This document shows positions 16,530-24,522 of a DNA stretch of 64,000 bases, one piece after another. Each line of letters begins with the position of its first letter. The stretch's first letter is position 1. Where the stretch lies: positions 62,001-126,000 of the forward strand of contig NZ_FOWK01000007.1 of the NCBI RefSeq assembly GCF_900115435.1, read 5' to 3'. The notes under the pieces are model-generated. The model saw only the letters and a program-made list of their open reading frames with translations. It was not told the DNA's origin and made no database searches. A program made the translations under genes and the position numbers. Source of the stretch: Prevotella sp. tf2-5. GTDB lineage: Bacteria > Bacteroidota > Bacteroidia > Bacteroidales > Bacteroidaceae.

Positions 16530-19067
16530 ATGAAAAAGCTGACCACTGAAGAATTCATCAAGAAAGCCCGAGAGGTGCATGGGGATAAGTATGATTATTC
16601 CAAGGTGGAGTATGTAGATGCACAAACAGATGTTTGCATAATATGTAAGCAACATGGAGAATTCTGGCAAAGACCTTCTCACCATACCGCTGGTCGAGGG
16701 TGTAAAAAATGTGCTACTGAAGTTAATGCAGACAAATTAAGAATTTGGACTGAAACTAAATGTTACGAAGAAGCCTCTCGTTATAAAGATATGAAATCTT
16801 TCAGAACGCAAAGTGAAGATGCTTATAATGCGGCATTGAAGCATCATTGGCTGAAGAATTATACGTGGCTATCCTATAAGATTGACGTTTCAAAGCCCAA
16901 AAAGAAAAGGCAATCATATACTCAGGAGGAAATAATCAAGAAACTTCGTTCTATCTTTGGTGACCGCTATAGTTATAAAAAGGTGGAATATAAAGCCATG
17001 AAAGTTCCCATTACGCTTGTATGCCATGAAAGGGATGCAGATGGTGTTGAACATGGGGAATTCTCTATGCGGCCTGATAATATCTTTTCTAGCAACCAAG
17101 CCTGTCCCAAATGTTACGACGCTAGACGAAGTAGACTTCAGCGTAAACCTGTGGAAAAGTTTATCAAAGAGGCAACAAAAATTCATGGAGGACTATACGA
17201 ATATCATAAAGTAGAATATGTAAACGGAAAAACTAAGGTCTGTATCGTGTGTCCTATACATGGTGACTTCTGGCAGACTCCAACTAATCATTTAAAAGGT
17301 AAGGGTTGTCCATATTGTTCTGGTAATGCAAAGAAATGGAATGAAGAAACTTGTGAACTAGAAGCACGTAAATATGAATACGTTTTTGATTTTAGCACAA
17401 AAGCTTCAGGTGCCTATAATAAAGCCAGAAGTAATGGTTGGTTAAAAAATTATACTTGGTTGAAGAAACTTCCACCTAAAACTGCTGATTACAATAAAGA
17501 AGCAAAATACATCTATGCTTATGAATTTGTTGAGCAGAAATCTGTGTATGTTGGCTTGACAAACAGCTTGATTAAAAGAGATTGGCAGCATCGCAATAGT
17601 GAAGACTCTTCCGTTTATCGGTTTGCAGAAGAATGTAAATGTATTATTCCCAAACCAAAGCAATTAGAGAGAGATGTTCCTGTTCATGAAAGTGGAAAAA
17701 GAGAAAAATTCTGGGTCACTCACTATAAAGTGGAAGGGTGGCATATACTTAATAGAGCCAAGACAGGAGAACGTGAAAGTTCCGTTGGCATTTATTATCC
17801 AATAAAATGGAGCAAAAAAGCAATTAGAGAAAAGGCTAAAGAATGTGGATATGTTTTAGCAGTATTTGCTGAGCAGTATCCAGGTGCCTACGAAGCCATA
17901 CAATCTCGTTACAAAGGACTGCTTAATGAACTATTCCCTAACAGGGTTATTCATACTCATCATACCATCGAGGATGCACTCCTTGTTGTCCGTAAAGGAC
18001 ATTATGAGAATCGTAGCCAATTAAGATTTGATTGTTTATGGGCATACAGAGTGCTTTTCGAAAATAATATGCTTGACGATGTTTTTGGAAAACCAAAAGG
18101 ATATACGAAGGAAGAGGCTCTAAGGGAGGCTGACAATTACAAGTCTATAGAAATAATTAGACTAAAGAACCATACTTTATGGACCTATTTGAAGAATAAT
18201 AATCTTTTCAACGAATTGAGACCTACTATTATTATGCATGGTAGGATTAAGACCGTTGAAGAAGCATGGGATATATCTCAGTACTTCAAAAATATAAAAG
18301 AACTAAGTAATTACTCCAAAAAGGCTTATCATTTATTAAGAGATGCAGGCCTTTTAAGAAAACGTTATCCCAAACCTGTCAAATATGTAGCCAAAAGTGA
18401 AAAGGTGGAGAAACCTAAAAAGACAATAATTCCAAAAACAGAAGAATCCAAAGAAATAATAGAAGTTGATTTTGAACAATGCAAGAAAGCATATGAGCAA
18501 TGCGCATTCGTTTCTGAAGTAAAAAAGCGTTTTGCGCATATCTACAGAATAGCGGTAAAACAAGGCTGGCATGAGGAGTTGAAGGGCTTTTGTTATGGAA
18601 GCCCTACAAAGTGGACGCGAGCAGCTTGTGAGGAGATCGTGAGAAAGTACACATTCCTCAGAGATTTAGTGAATAATGACCCTAACGTGTATAATGTAAT
18701 AAAAAAGAATCATTGGGATGATTTGTTGGAATCATTGAAAAGAGTGCAACATGCACCATACCAATACACTATCGAAGAAATAAAGGAGATTTGTGCACCA
18801 TATAAAAGCTTATTAGAACTAAGTAAAGCAAGGAAGGACATTGACAACTATTGTAGGAAAAAAGGTATCGACTTGTATGCATTGAATGGTTGGAAGAATC
18901 TCCGCAATCGTAAAGTGTGCCAAATCTTTGATGGCGTAGAAATTGCTACATTTTCTTCTATTTCTGAGGCTGCAAGGGCGATAGATGCTCCTCGTAACAG
19001 GATGTGGGAACACGTACAAAGTGGAGAACCTTATAAGGGTTATGTTTGGAAGTATAAAGATCAATGA
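16530..19067 (+). CDS. Large GIY-YIG endonuclease-like protein with three DUF723-type zinc modules and a NUMOD tail
   Basis: An 845-aa protein. Three repeats of a ~60-residue module (about residues 8-62, 133-192 and 206-262) carry K-x-x-x-V-E-Y, then C-x2-C (degenerate in the second), H-G-E-F/H-G-D-F-W, and a second C-x2-C, like the DUF723 zinc ribbons of phage homing nucleases. Residues ~325-410 hold a complete GIY-YIG set: KYIYAYEF, VYVGLT, KRDWQH (Arg), GKREKFW (Glu) and ILNRAKTG (Asn). The middle has several helix repeats ending in W/L-N-N-N or KNYTWL, and the end (~795-845) is NUMOD-like (SISEAARAI, GYVWKY). It starts 14 bp after the HNH remnant. Codon use is AT richer than in neighbouring core genes, which suggests transfer. 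Likely sequence-specific DNA nuclease. Confidence 0.75.
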   Translation: MKKLTTEEFIKKAREVHGDKYDYSKVEYVDAQTDVCIICKQHGEFWQRPSHHTAGRGCKKCATEVNADKLRIWTETKCYEEASRYKDMKSFRTQSEDAYNAALKHHWLKNYTWLSYKIDVSKPKKKRQSYTQEEIIKKLRSIFGDRYSYKKVEYKAMKVPITLVCHERDADGVEHGEFSMRPDNIFSSNQACPKCYDARRSRLQRKPVEKFIKEATKIHGGLYEYHKVEYVNGKTKVCIVCPIHGDFWQTPTNHLKGKGCPYCSGNAKKWNEETCELEARKYEYVFDFSTKASGAYNKARSNGWLKNYTWLKKLPPKTADYNKEAKYIYAYEFVEQKSVYVGLTNSLIKRDWQHRNSEDSSVYRFAEECKCIIPKPKQLERDVPVHESGKREKFWVTHYKVEGWHILNRAKTGERESSVGIYYPIKWSKKAIREKAKECGYVLAVFAEQYPGAYEAIQSRYKGLLNELFPNRVIHTHHTIEDALLVVRKGHYENRSQLRFDCLWAYRVLFENNMLDDVFGKPKGYTKEEALREADNYKSIEIIRLKNHTLWTYLKNNNLFNELRPTIIMHGRIKTVEEAWDISQYFKNIKELSNYSKKAYHLLRDAGLLRKRYPKPVKYVAKSEKVEKPKKTIIPKTEESKEIIEVDFEQCKKAYEQCAFVSEVKKRFAHIYRIAVKQGWHEELKGFCYGSPTKWTRAACEEIVRKYTFLRDLVNNDPNVYNVIKKNHWDDLLESLKRVQHAPYQYTIEEIKEICAPYKSLLELSKARKDIDNYCRKKGIDLYALNGWKNLRNRKVCQIFDGVEIATFSSISEAARAIDAPRNRMWEHVQSGEPYKGYVWKYKDQ

Positions 19068-19106
19068 AACAGAAGGATGTGAAACAGAACAATAGCAAAT
19101 TAGGTC

Positions 19107-20312
19107 ATGCTAAAGATATATTTAGATTGGAATAGTATCAATAACATACAGACGAGGCATCCGAAACTGTATGAACTGATAAAGGAATATGGACATTTGT
19201 TCATCTTCCCCTATTCCAATGCACACATTCGTGACCTTCAAGTTAGTAAGGATGAAAATAATCCATTTTACCAGAGAGATATAGCTACACTTACCGAAAT
19301 ATGCGGAAAACATTTACTCCAATTTGAAGATGAAAACAATTTGACCAATCCTCTTTTCTGCTTGCCTGAAGATTATATTGATTTAATTGGCACTCCTTTA
19401 GAAATCATTCAGAAGACAGACTGGTTCCCACAGCAAATCTTTCAACAGTTTAAAGAAAATGTCAGGAAGAGCTTTCCCGATAGTGTTCAAAAGAGAATAC
19501 AGGGTGCTAATCCGGAAGAGGTGTTTGAGATAATCAACAAAGGTCTGAAATCCATTAATTCCCAATTCACGATTGAGGAATTATCCCTTTCACAAGTCAA
19601 TAGCATTCGTAATATGATGAATGAGGAGGCTAGATTCAAGTCTTTGTGTCTGGCACTTGATATGTGTGGATTCCGACCAGAAGATAAGGATAAATCGTTT
19701 ACTAATATTGATGCTGACGCTAGCCACATCTTCTATGCGTCAAAATGTGACATATTAGTCTCTGGTGACAGAAAAATGAGAGGAAAGGCAGAAGCAATGT
19801 TTTCTAAATACAATGTTGTTACAAAAGTTCTCACACCAAAACAATTTGAAGACCTTATACTTGAAGAAGTAAATAAGGAATATAGCTTACAGAACCTGTT
19901 GTCAAGCATTAGACAATATGGACATCCACGTGAAGAAGAGGATGGAGCTCACTACAAATTGATGGAATCCCCCGTATTCGGACTGTTCAACGCTTGTTTC
20001 CTTGTTGATGAGCACTTTGGTTGTAATGGAGAACCTAAATCTGCACTATTTGTTTATTGCTTTAACAATACGCCTTACCTGTATTATACCGAGTTGACGA
20101 GCTTTTTTGATTTGATTAAGAGTTTCTTGCCGGATGATATGAAGGACGCGTTCCAAAAAGAATACGTTGAAGAATTATGCAGTCGAGATAAGAGAAGGGC
20201 AATGGATGCAAGATTCTATTTTGAATGTCCTGATTTAAACTTGTCATTCGCATTTTATGGTGACCCCATCTCACCTGTGCCATGTCCCATGATGCAGGTG
20301 AGGTTTGCTTAG
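19107..20312 (+). CDS. PIN-like nuclease-fold protein, 401 aa
   Basis: The first 265 residues show a PIN-like acidic set: YLDWNS near the N-terminus (Asp7), FPYSNAHIRDL, then NIDADASHIFYASKCDILVSGDRKMRGK (Asp202, Asp204, Asp221) and VLTPKQFEDLI. The spacing and the SHI-x-YA-x-KCDIL-V-x-GD pattern resemble predicted toxin-like ribonucleases of the PIN superfamily. The C-terminal ~130 residues are a separate unrecognised domain. It follows the GIY-YIG gene by 39 bp on the same strand and precedes the iteron-like arrays. A link to RNA cleavage is inferred from fold only. Confidence 0.6.
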   Translation: MLKIYLDWNSINNIQTRHPKLYELIKEYGHLFIFPYSNAHIRDLQVSKDENNPFYQRDIATLTEICGKHLLQFEDENNLTNPLFCLPEDYIDLIGTPLEIIQKTDWFPQQIFQQFKENVRKSFPDSVQKRIQGANPEEVFEIINKGLKSINSQFTIEELSLSQVNSIRNMMNEEARFKSLCLALDMCGFRPEDKDKSFTNIDADASHIFYASKCDILVSGDRKMRGKAEAMFSKYNVVTKVLTPKQFEDLILEEVNKEYSLQNLLSSIRQYGHPREEEDGAHYKLMESPVFGLFNACFLVDEHFGCNGEPKSALFVYCFNNTPYLYYTELTSFFDLIKSFLPDDMKDAFQKEYVEELCSRDKRRAMDARFYFECPDLNLSFAFYGDPISPVPCPMMQVRFA

Positions 20313-20370
20313 TGATGATGTAGAACAATAAAGCAGAAATCGAAAACGTTATAAGAATATATGACTCAAC

Positions 20371-20480
20371 GAGGGATGAAGGTGCCGCCTCCGAAGGGTG
20401 AAGGTGCCGCCTCCAAGGGATGAAGGTGCCGCCTCCAAAGGGTGAAGGTGCCGCCTCCGAAGGGTGAAGGTACGGGCTCC
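20371..20480 (+). repeat. Tandem array 1: five 22-bp repeats
   Basis: Units of the form RAGGGRTGAAGGTGCCGCCTCC end at 20392, 20414, 20436, 20458 and 20480, so the period is exactly 22 bp with one to three changes per unit; the last unit reads GGTACGGGCTCC. The period is not a multiple of three and no gene covers it. An isolated, degraded unit (near 5690-5712) precedes copy X' at 5.7 kb. Confidence 0.85.
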
Positions 20481-20489
20481 GTGGGACTT

Positions 20490-20645
20490 GGGGATAATCC
20501 CCAAAGGTCTTGGAGATACCTTCTATACCCCCTTGGGGATGCTTCCTAACACTCATGGGAGGTATCTTAATACCCCCATAGAAGGTATCGGAACAAGTGA
20601 TGAACGATATCTTAAGCAAATGGAGGCTTTAATTGACCCGATTTA
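20490..20645 (+). repeat. Structured repeat X with a perfect 12-bp stem
   Basis: GATACCTTCTAT (20515-20526) and ATAGAAGGTATC (20578-20589) are perfectly complementary and enclose a 51-nt region with ACCCCC and CACTCATGGGAGG motifs; a small GGGGATAATCCCC palindrome precedes it. Copy X' at 5740-5813 has the same layout with paired changes in both arms. It lies between the two 22-bp arrays. Confidence 0.7.
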
Positions 20646-20654
20646 GGGCTTCAA

Positions 20655-20760
20655 TCGGTAGGAAAGGGGGCTTTAGTCGGTAGGAAAGTGGACCTCAGTC
20701 GGTAACAAAACAGGGATCAGTCGGTAACTGAGTTCCCTTCAGTCGGTAACAGATTTTTAT
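20655..20760 (+). repeat. Tandem array 2: five TCGGTA units at 22-bp spacing (iteron-like)
   Basis: TCGGTA starts at 20655, 20677, 20699, 20721 and 20743, exactly 22 bp apart. The extended unit is CAGTCGGTAAC (first two read AGTCGGTAGG), about 11 bp conserved plus 11 bp variable. This resembles iterons to which a Rep protein binds, and it leads directly into an A/T-rich stretch and the left inverted repeat. Confidence 0.8.
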
Positions 20761-20767
20761 GTATTTT

Positions 20768-20871
20768 CAAAAAACATATAACCTTATAACATGAGGGGGC
20801 TCTAACGCCGATGTACAGAGGGATTGACGTATGTTATATGTTGCCCAAACATATAACATACATATAACATA
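20768..20871 (+). repeat. Left inverted repeat (A) of the vapE-like element
   Basis: About 104 bp, matching the reverse complement of 22242-22344 at roughly nine bases in ten. Order: ACATATAACC and TTATAACAT motifs, the core GCCGATGTACAG (20807-20818), GGGATTGACG, the hairpin ATGTTATATGTT-GCCCA-AACATATAACAT with a 12-bp stem, and a final ATATAACAT. Confidence 0.9.
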
Positions 20872-20949
20872 CTTCTATGCGTTTTAGATTTATTAACCTT
20901 TGATCTCAATTCTGTTAACATATTTTTGCACGATTTATTGCCAAAACTA

Positions 20950-20980
20950 TTGACAAGGCGTGTTAAATGTATTACCTTTG
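20950..20980 (+). promoter_or_regulatory. Promoter of the vapE-like gene
   Basis: TTGA (20950-20953) and TACCTTTG (20973-20980), 19 nt apart, match the Bacteroidetes -33/-7 layout. Transcription would start near 20987, giving a ~54-nt leader, inside the inverted repeat pair, so the gene carries its own promoter. Confidence 0.65.
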
Positions 20981-21040
20981 CAGATGATTGTTGTCAGGCT
21001 AACTGATACGTCAACTAGTATTAACCTCTAATCAAATCTT

Positions 21041-22240
21041 ATGCAAGAATTAACCATTCATGGCGAGGCTATTGCGCCTTCGCTGGAGGCTGCTCTGGAA
21101 GCAGAGTTGTTCCTCCAAGACAATTATCTTTTCCGTCGCAACATGCTGAACGGGAAGATTGAGTTTGCTACCCTTCCTGCTGAGGTGCCCGTCTATCGGA
21201 CACTGACGCAGGAGGCTCTGAACAGTATCATCATCCATGCCAAAAAGGAGGACATCTGTGATGGGAAACCCAAGACGGACATTCTGGAACTGATTCATTC
21301 TGAGGCTGTTCCAACGTTCAATCCGATTCAGGATTTCTTGGAGCACCTACCCCAATGGGACGGACAGAACCATGTGGCAAAATTGTTCGGCAGACTACCT
21401 GGTATCTCGACAGAGCAGCATGGGTTCCTTGCCGTATGGCTCCGCTCGACGGTCGCCCACTGGTTGCAAATGGACACCATCCATGGTAACGAGTGCGTAC
21501 CTACTTTAATAGGAGCACAGGGATGTGGTAAGACAACCTTCGTCACCCGACTGCTCCCACCCCATCTGCGAGAGTACTTCCTCGACCACCTGAACCTCTC
21601 GAACAAGTTCGACAAGGAGATGGCACTGACCAACAACCTGCTGGTGAACCTCGACGAGTTGGAGGCCATCCGTCCCAGTCAGCATGCCCATCTGAAACAG
21701 ACCCTGTCGAAGTCGAAGGTCAACGGTCGTCCTATCTTCGGCTGCTCGCAAGAAGACCGTCCAAGGTTTGCCTCCTTCGTCGCCACCACCAACAATCCCC
21801 ATCCGCTGACGGATGCCACTGGTTCACGCCGATACATCTGTCTGGCGGTACCCCAAGGACAACTCATCGACAACGAGGAAGAGATTGACTATGAGCAGTT
21901 GTATGCACAGGTTCTCTATGAGATCAGGGAGTTGAAGGCACCCTATTGGTTTAACAATGTGGAAGTGGCTCGTATCCAAGAGCTGAACCTCAATTACATG
22001 GAGCAGAAAGACATTTCTGAGATGATTCAGGTATGCTTCAGGAAACCCAAGGAAGGTGAAAATCCCAAAAAGCTCGACAGCAGACAGATTCTGCAGTTCA
22101 TCCAACAAGAATACCCGTCCGTCAAGGGCGATAGAAGTACCAAGATACATCTGGGACTTGCCATGAAGGACCTGGGCATCGAGCACCTGTTATACAACAA
22201 CCGCCCCCACTATCTGGTAGTCCCTCTCAGGAGTGCATAA
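21041..22240 (+). CDS. VapE/VirE-type P-loop ATPase (DUF3874-like C-terminus)
   Basis: A 399-aa protein. Residues ~40-110 form a short N-terminal domain; then PLIGAQGCGKTTF-type Walker A (GAQGCGKT, about residue 160), Walker B NNLLVNLDELE and sensor-like FVATTNNPHPLTDATGSRRY, the pattern of virulence-associated-E/superfamily-3-like helicases, which act with primases in phages, satellites and integrative elements. The last ~90 residues (KLDSRQILQFIQQEY...) look like the DUF3874 tail. No primase or polymerase domain is present. Unlike typical vapE genes it stands alone, with no phage genes nearby, between inverted repeats A and B and behind 22-bp arrays. Replication-related DNA unwinding is the likely biochemical role. 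Confidence 0.85.
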   Translation: MQELTIHGEAIAPSLEAALEAELFLQDNYLFRRNMLNGKIEFATLPAEVPVYRTLTQEALNSIIIHAKKEDICDGKPKTDILELIHSEAVPTFNPIQDFLEHLPQWDGQNHVAKLFGRLPGISTEQHGFLAVWLRSTVAHWLQMDTIHGNECVPTLIGAQGCGKTTFVTRLLPPHLREYFLDHLNLSNKFDKEMALTNNLLVNLDELEAIRPSQHAHLKQTLSKSKVNGRPIFGCSQEDRPRFASFVATTNNPHPLTDATGSRRYICLAVPQGQLIDNEEEIDYEQLYAQVLYEIRELKAPYWFNNVEVARIQELNLNYMEQKDISEMIQVCFRKPKEGENPKKLDSRQILQFIQQEYPSVKGDRSTKIHLGLAMKDLGIEHLLYNNRPHYLVVPLRSA

Positions 22241-22241
22241 G

Positions 22242-22344
22242 GATGTTATATGTATGTTATATGTTTGAGCAACATATAACATGCGTCAATCCCTTTGTAC
22301 ATCGGCATTTGCCCCCCATCATGTTATAAGGTTATATGTTTTTG
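22242..22344 (-). repeat. Right inverted repeat (B) of the vapE-like element
   Basis: Inverted copy of 20768-20871, starting 2 bp after the vapE stop codon. It keeps the 12-bp hairpin stem (ATGTTATATGTT, loop TGAGC, AACATATAACAT at 22253-22281), the core GTACATCGGC (22297-22306) and the ATGTTATAAGGTTATATG end. It lies directly before the dnaK terminator. Confidence 0.9.
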
Positions 22345-22353
22345 CAAGAATAA

Positions 22354-22393
22354 CAAAAAAATATGGGCGTAACACGAGTGGTTACGCCCATAT
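22354..22393 (-). terminator. Rho-independent terminator of dnaK
   Basis: ATATGGGCGTAAC (22361-22373) and GTTACGCCCATAT (22381-22393) form a perfect 13-bp stem with a 7-nt loop, and on the minus strand it is followed by a run of seven T. It sits 20 bp beyond the dnaK stop. Confidence 0.9.
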
Positions 22394-22413
22394 TCATATT
22401 ATTGCAAATAGTA

Positions 22414-24342
22414 TTATTTGACCTCCTCGAAGTCGGCATCCTGGATGTTGTCATCCTTGGGGGCTTGCTGCTGGCTATTAGCCTGCTGGTTGTAGAAGGG
22501 ACCCTGCTGCTGGTCAGCACCGGGCTGAGGACCAGCCTGTGCACCCTGGTACATCTGCTGCGAGGCTGTCTGCCAAGCATTGTTAAGGGCTGCGATAGCA
22601 GTATCGATAGCAGCGATATCACCAGCCTTATGGGCATCCTTCAACTGCTGGAGGGCATTCTCAATAGCAGGTTTGTGCTCAGCAGGGATCTTGTCGCCAA
22701 TCTCCTTCAACTGGTTCTCTGTCTGGAAGATCATAGAGTCAGCCTGATTCAACTTATCGACACGCTCACGCTCCTTCTTATCATTCTCAGCATTCTGCTC
22801 AGCCTCCGCCTTCATGCGGTTGATCTCATCCTGTGACAGACCAGAAGAAGCCTCGATGCGGATAGCCTGCTCCTTACCTGTAGCCTTGTCCTTGGCAGAA
22901 ACCTTGAGGATACCATTGGCATCGATATCGAAGGTTACCTCAATCTGAGGAATACCACGACGTGCGGGAGCGATACCTGTGAGGTTGAACTGTCCGATGG
23001 ACTTGTTCTGTGCAGCCATAGGACGCTCACCCTGCAATACATGGATGGTCACCTCTGTCTGATTATCAGCGGCAGTAGAGAACACCTCACTCTTCTTGCA
23101 AGGAATGGTCGTGTTAGCCTCGATCAGTTTGGTCATCACACCACCCATTGTCTCAATACCCAAAGTCAGCGGAGTAACATCAAGCAGTACGATGTCGCCT
23201 ACACCACCCTCTTTGTTCAGGATAGCACCCTGGATAGAAGCACCAACGGCAACCACCTCATCGGGGTTCACACCCTTTGAAGGCTCCTTACCGAAGTAAT
23301 TCTTCACGAGTTCCTGAACAGCAGGGATACGGCTTGAACCACCTACGAGGATGACCTCGTCAATATCAGAAGTATTCAGCTTAGCATCAGCGATAGCCTT
23401 CTGACAAGGAGCCAGACATGCCTGAATCAGACCATGTGCGAGCTGCTCGAACTTAGCGCGAGTAAGGGTCTTCACCAAGTGCTTAGGAATACCACCTACT
23501 GGCATGATATACGGCAAGTTAATCTCTGTAGAGGTAGAGCTGGACAACTCAATCTTTGCCTTCTCTGCAGCCTCCTTCAGACGCTGCATAGCCATCGGGT
23601 CAGCCTTCAGGTCAGCACCCTCGTCATTCTTGAACTCCTGTACCAGCCAGTCGATGATGACCTGATCGAAGTCATCACCACCAAGGTGTGTATCACCATT
23701 GGTAGACAGAACCTCAAATACACCACCGCCAAACTCCAGGATAGAGATATCGAACGTACCACCACCGAGGTCGAAGACGGCAATCTTCATATCCTTGTTA
23801 GCCTTATCAACACCATAGGCAAGCGCAGCGGCAGTAGGCTCGTTGACGATACGACGCACATTCAGACCGGCAATCTGTCCTGCCTCCTTAGTAGCCTGAC
23901 GCTGAGAGTCAGAGAAGTAAGCAGGAACAGTGATAACGGCATCCGTCACCTCCTGTCCGAGATAATCCTCTGCGGTTTTCTTCATCTTCTGAAGTACCAT
24001 TGCGGAGATCTCCTGCGGTGTGTACTTACGACCATCAATATCCACACGAGGATAACCACCCTCGTTGACTACAGAATAAGGTACGCGCGAGATCTCCTTC
24101 TCCGTCTGCTGCCAGTTCTCACCCATGAAGCGTTTGATAGAATAAACGGTCTTCTTCGGGTTCGTGATAGCCTGACGCTTGGCAGGGTCACCAATCTTAC
24201 GTTCCCCATTCTCTACAAAGCCTACGACAGAAGGTGTCGTACGCTTACCCTCGCTGTTTGCGATTACCACAGGCTCGTTACCCTCGAAAACGGCAACGCA
24301 GCTGTTGGTTGTTCCTAAGTCAATTCCAATAATTTTTCCCAT
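22414..24342 (-). CDS. dnaK: Chaperone DnaK (Hsp70)
   Basis: Start chosen at 24342 ([18 protein letters not shown]), giving 642 aa; an in-frame ATG 60 nt earlier adds a tail unlike the family. All Hsp70 landmarks are present: [10 protein letters not shown], the ATPase motifs [15 protein letters not shown] and [16 protein letters not shown], the linker DVTPLTLG, and a Gln/Gly-rich C-terminal lid with a ...DADFEEVK ending in place of the usual EEVD-like tail. DnaK folds and refolds proteins with DnaJ and GrpE, which are not next to it here. It is monocistronic with its own terminator. Confidence 0.98.
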   Translation of the reverse strand: MGKIIGIDLGTTNSCVAVFEGNEPVVIANSEGKRTTPSVVGFVENGERKIGDPAKRQAITNPKKTVYSIKRFMGENWQQTEKEISRVPYSVVNEGGYPRVDIDGRKYTPQEISAMVLQKMKKTAEDYLGQEVTDAVITVPAYFSDSQRQATKEAGQIAGLNVRRIVNEPTAAALAYGVDKANKDMKIAVFDLGGGTFDISILEFGGGVFEVLSTNGDTHLGGDDFDQVIIDWLVQEFKNDEGADLKADPMAMQRLKEAAEKAKIELSSSTSTEINLPYIMPVGGIPKHLVKTLTRAKFEQLAHGLIQACLAPCQKAIADAKLNTSDIDEVILVGGSSRIPAVQELVKNYFGKEPSKGVNPDEVVAVGASIQGAILNKEGGVGDIVLLDVTPLTLGIETMGGVMTKLIEANTTIPCKKSEVFSTAADNQTEVTIHVLQGERPMAAQNKSIGQFNLTGIAPARRGIPQIEVTFDIDANGILKVSAKDKATGKEQAIRIEASSGLSQDEINRMKAEAEQNAENDKKERERVDKLNQADSMIFQTENQLKEIGDKIPAEHKPAIENALQQLKDAHKAGDIAAIDTAIAALNNAWQTASQQMYQGAQAGPQPGADQQQGPFYNQQANSQQQAPKDDNIQDADFEEVK

Positions 24343-24393
24343 AATTGTATCTTTTTTTATTATTAATATGCATGAAATGTCAACGATTTTATA

Positions 24394-24408
24394 GCAAAGC
24401 ATGTGCCA
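24394..24408 (-). promoter_or_regulatory. Sigma-54-like -24/-12 site upstream of dnaK
   Basis: On the minus strand TGGCAC (24408-24403), five nt, then TTGC (24397-24394) fit the RpoN consensus TGGCAC-N5-TTGC, 52 nt before the dnaK start. A chance match is possible; a normal -7 box was not found in this interval. Confidence 0.4.
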
Positions 24409-24428
24409 AAAACAAAAAAATCAAAGAA

Positions 24429-24485
24429 AAATGACGGTTTGTCACGTCATTTTGGCACAAGTATCAAAAATAATTTATATCTTTG
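24429..24485. promoter_or_regulatory. Divergent control region: 8-bp palindrome and promoter of the 24.5-kb gene
   Basis: AAATGACG (24429-24436) and CGTCATTT (24445-24452) are perfect inverted arms with an 8-nt gap, between dnaK and the divergent gene. On the plus strand a TATCTTTG -7 box (24478-24485) lies 38 nt before the start at 24523. Confidence 0.45.
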
Positions 24486-24522
24486 CAGCATTATTACGTA
24501 ATAAACATCAATAGAGATATCT

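Larger units (their letters stand above)
20371..22344 (+). mobile_element. Candidate replicon-like mobile element with vapE-type gene
   Basis: This is the whole unit from tandem array 1 to the right inverted repeat: two 22-bp arrays, a structured stem, an inverted ~104-bp repeat pair and one P-loop ATPase gene. There is no transposase, integrase or relaxase. Partial copies of its non-coding parts occur at 5.36-5.83 kb and 52.45 kb, which shows that these parts have spread within the genome. True ends and target duplications were not found, so the borders are provisional and mobility is inference. Confidence 0.5.

Noticed and set aside
20116..20619. Minus-strand ORF with HPSEAAPS repeats
   Set aside because: It is a by-product of the 22-bp repeats read in another frame; it overlaps the PIN-like gene and has no promoter.
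20655..20760. CRISPR array in the 22-bp repeats
   Set aside because: The conserved part is about 11 bp with an 11-bp variable part, only five units, and no cas genes are nearby; CRISPR repeats are longer with ~30-bp spacers.
23434..24318. Long plus-strand ORF opposite dnaK
   Set aside because: Antisense shadow of a strongly biased housekeeping gene; no homology or promoter.
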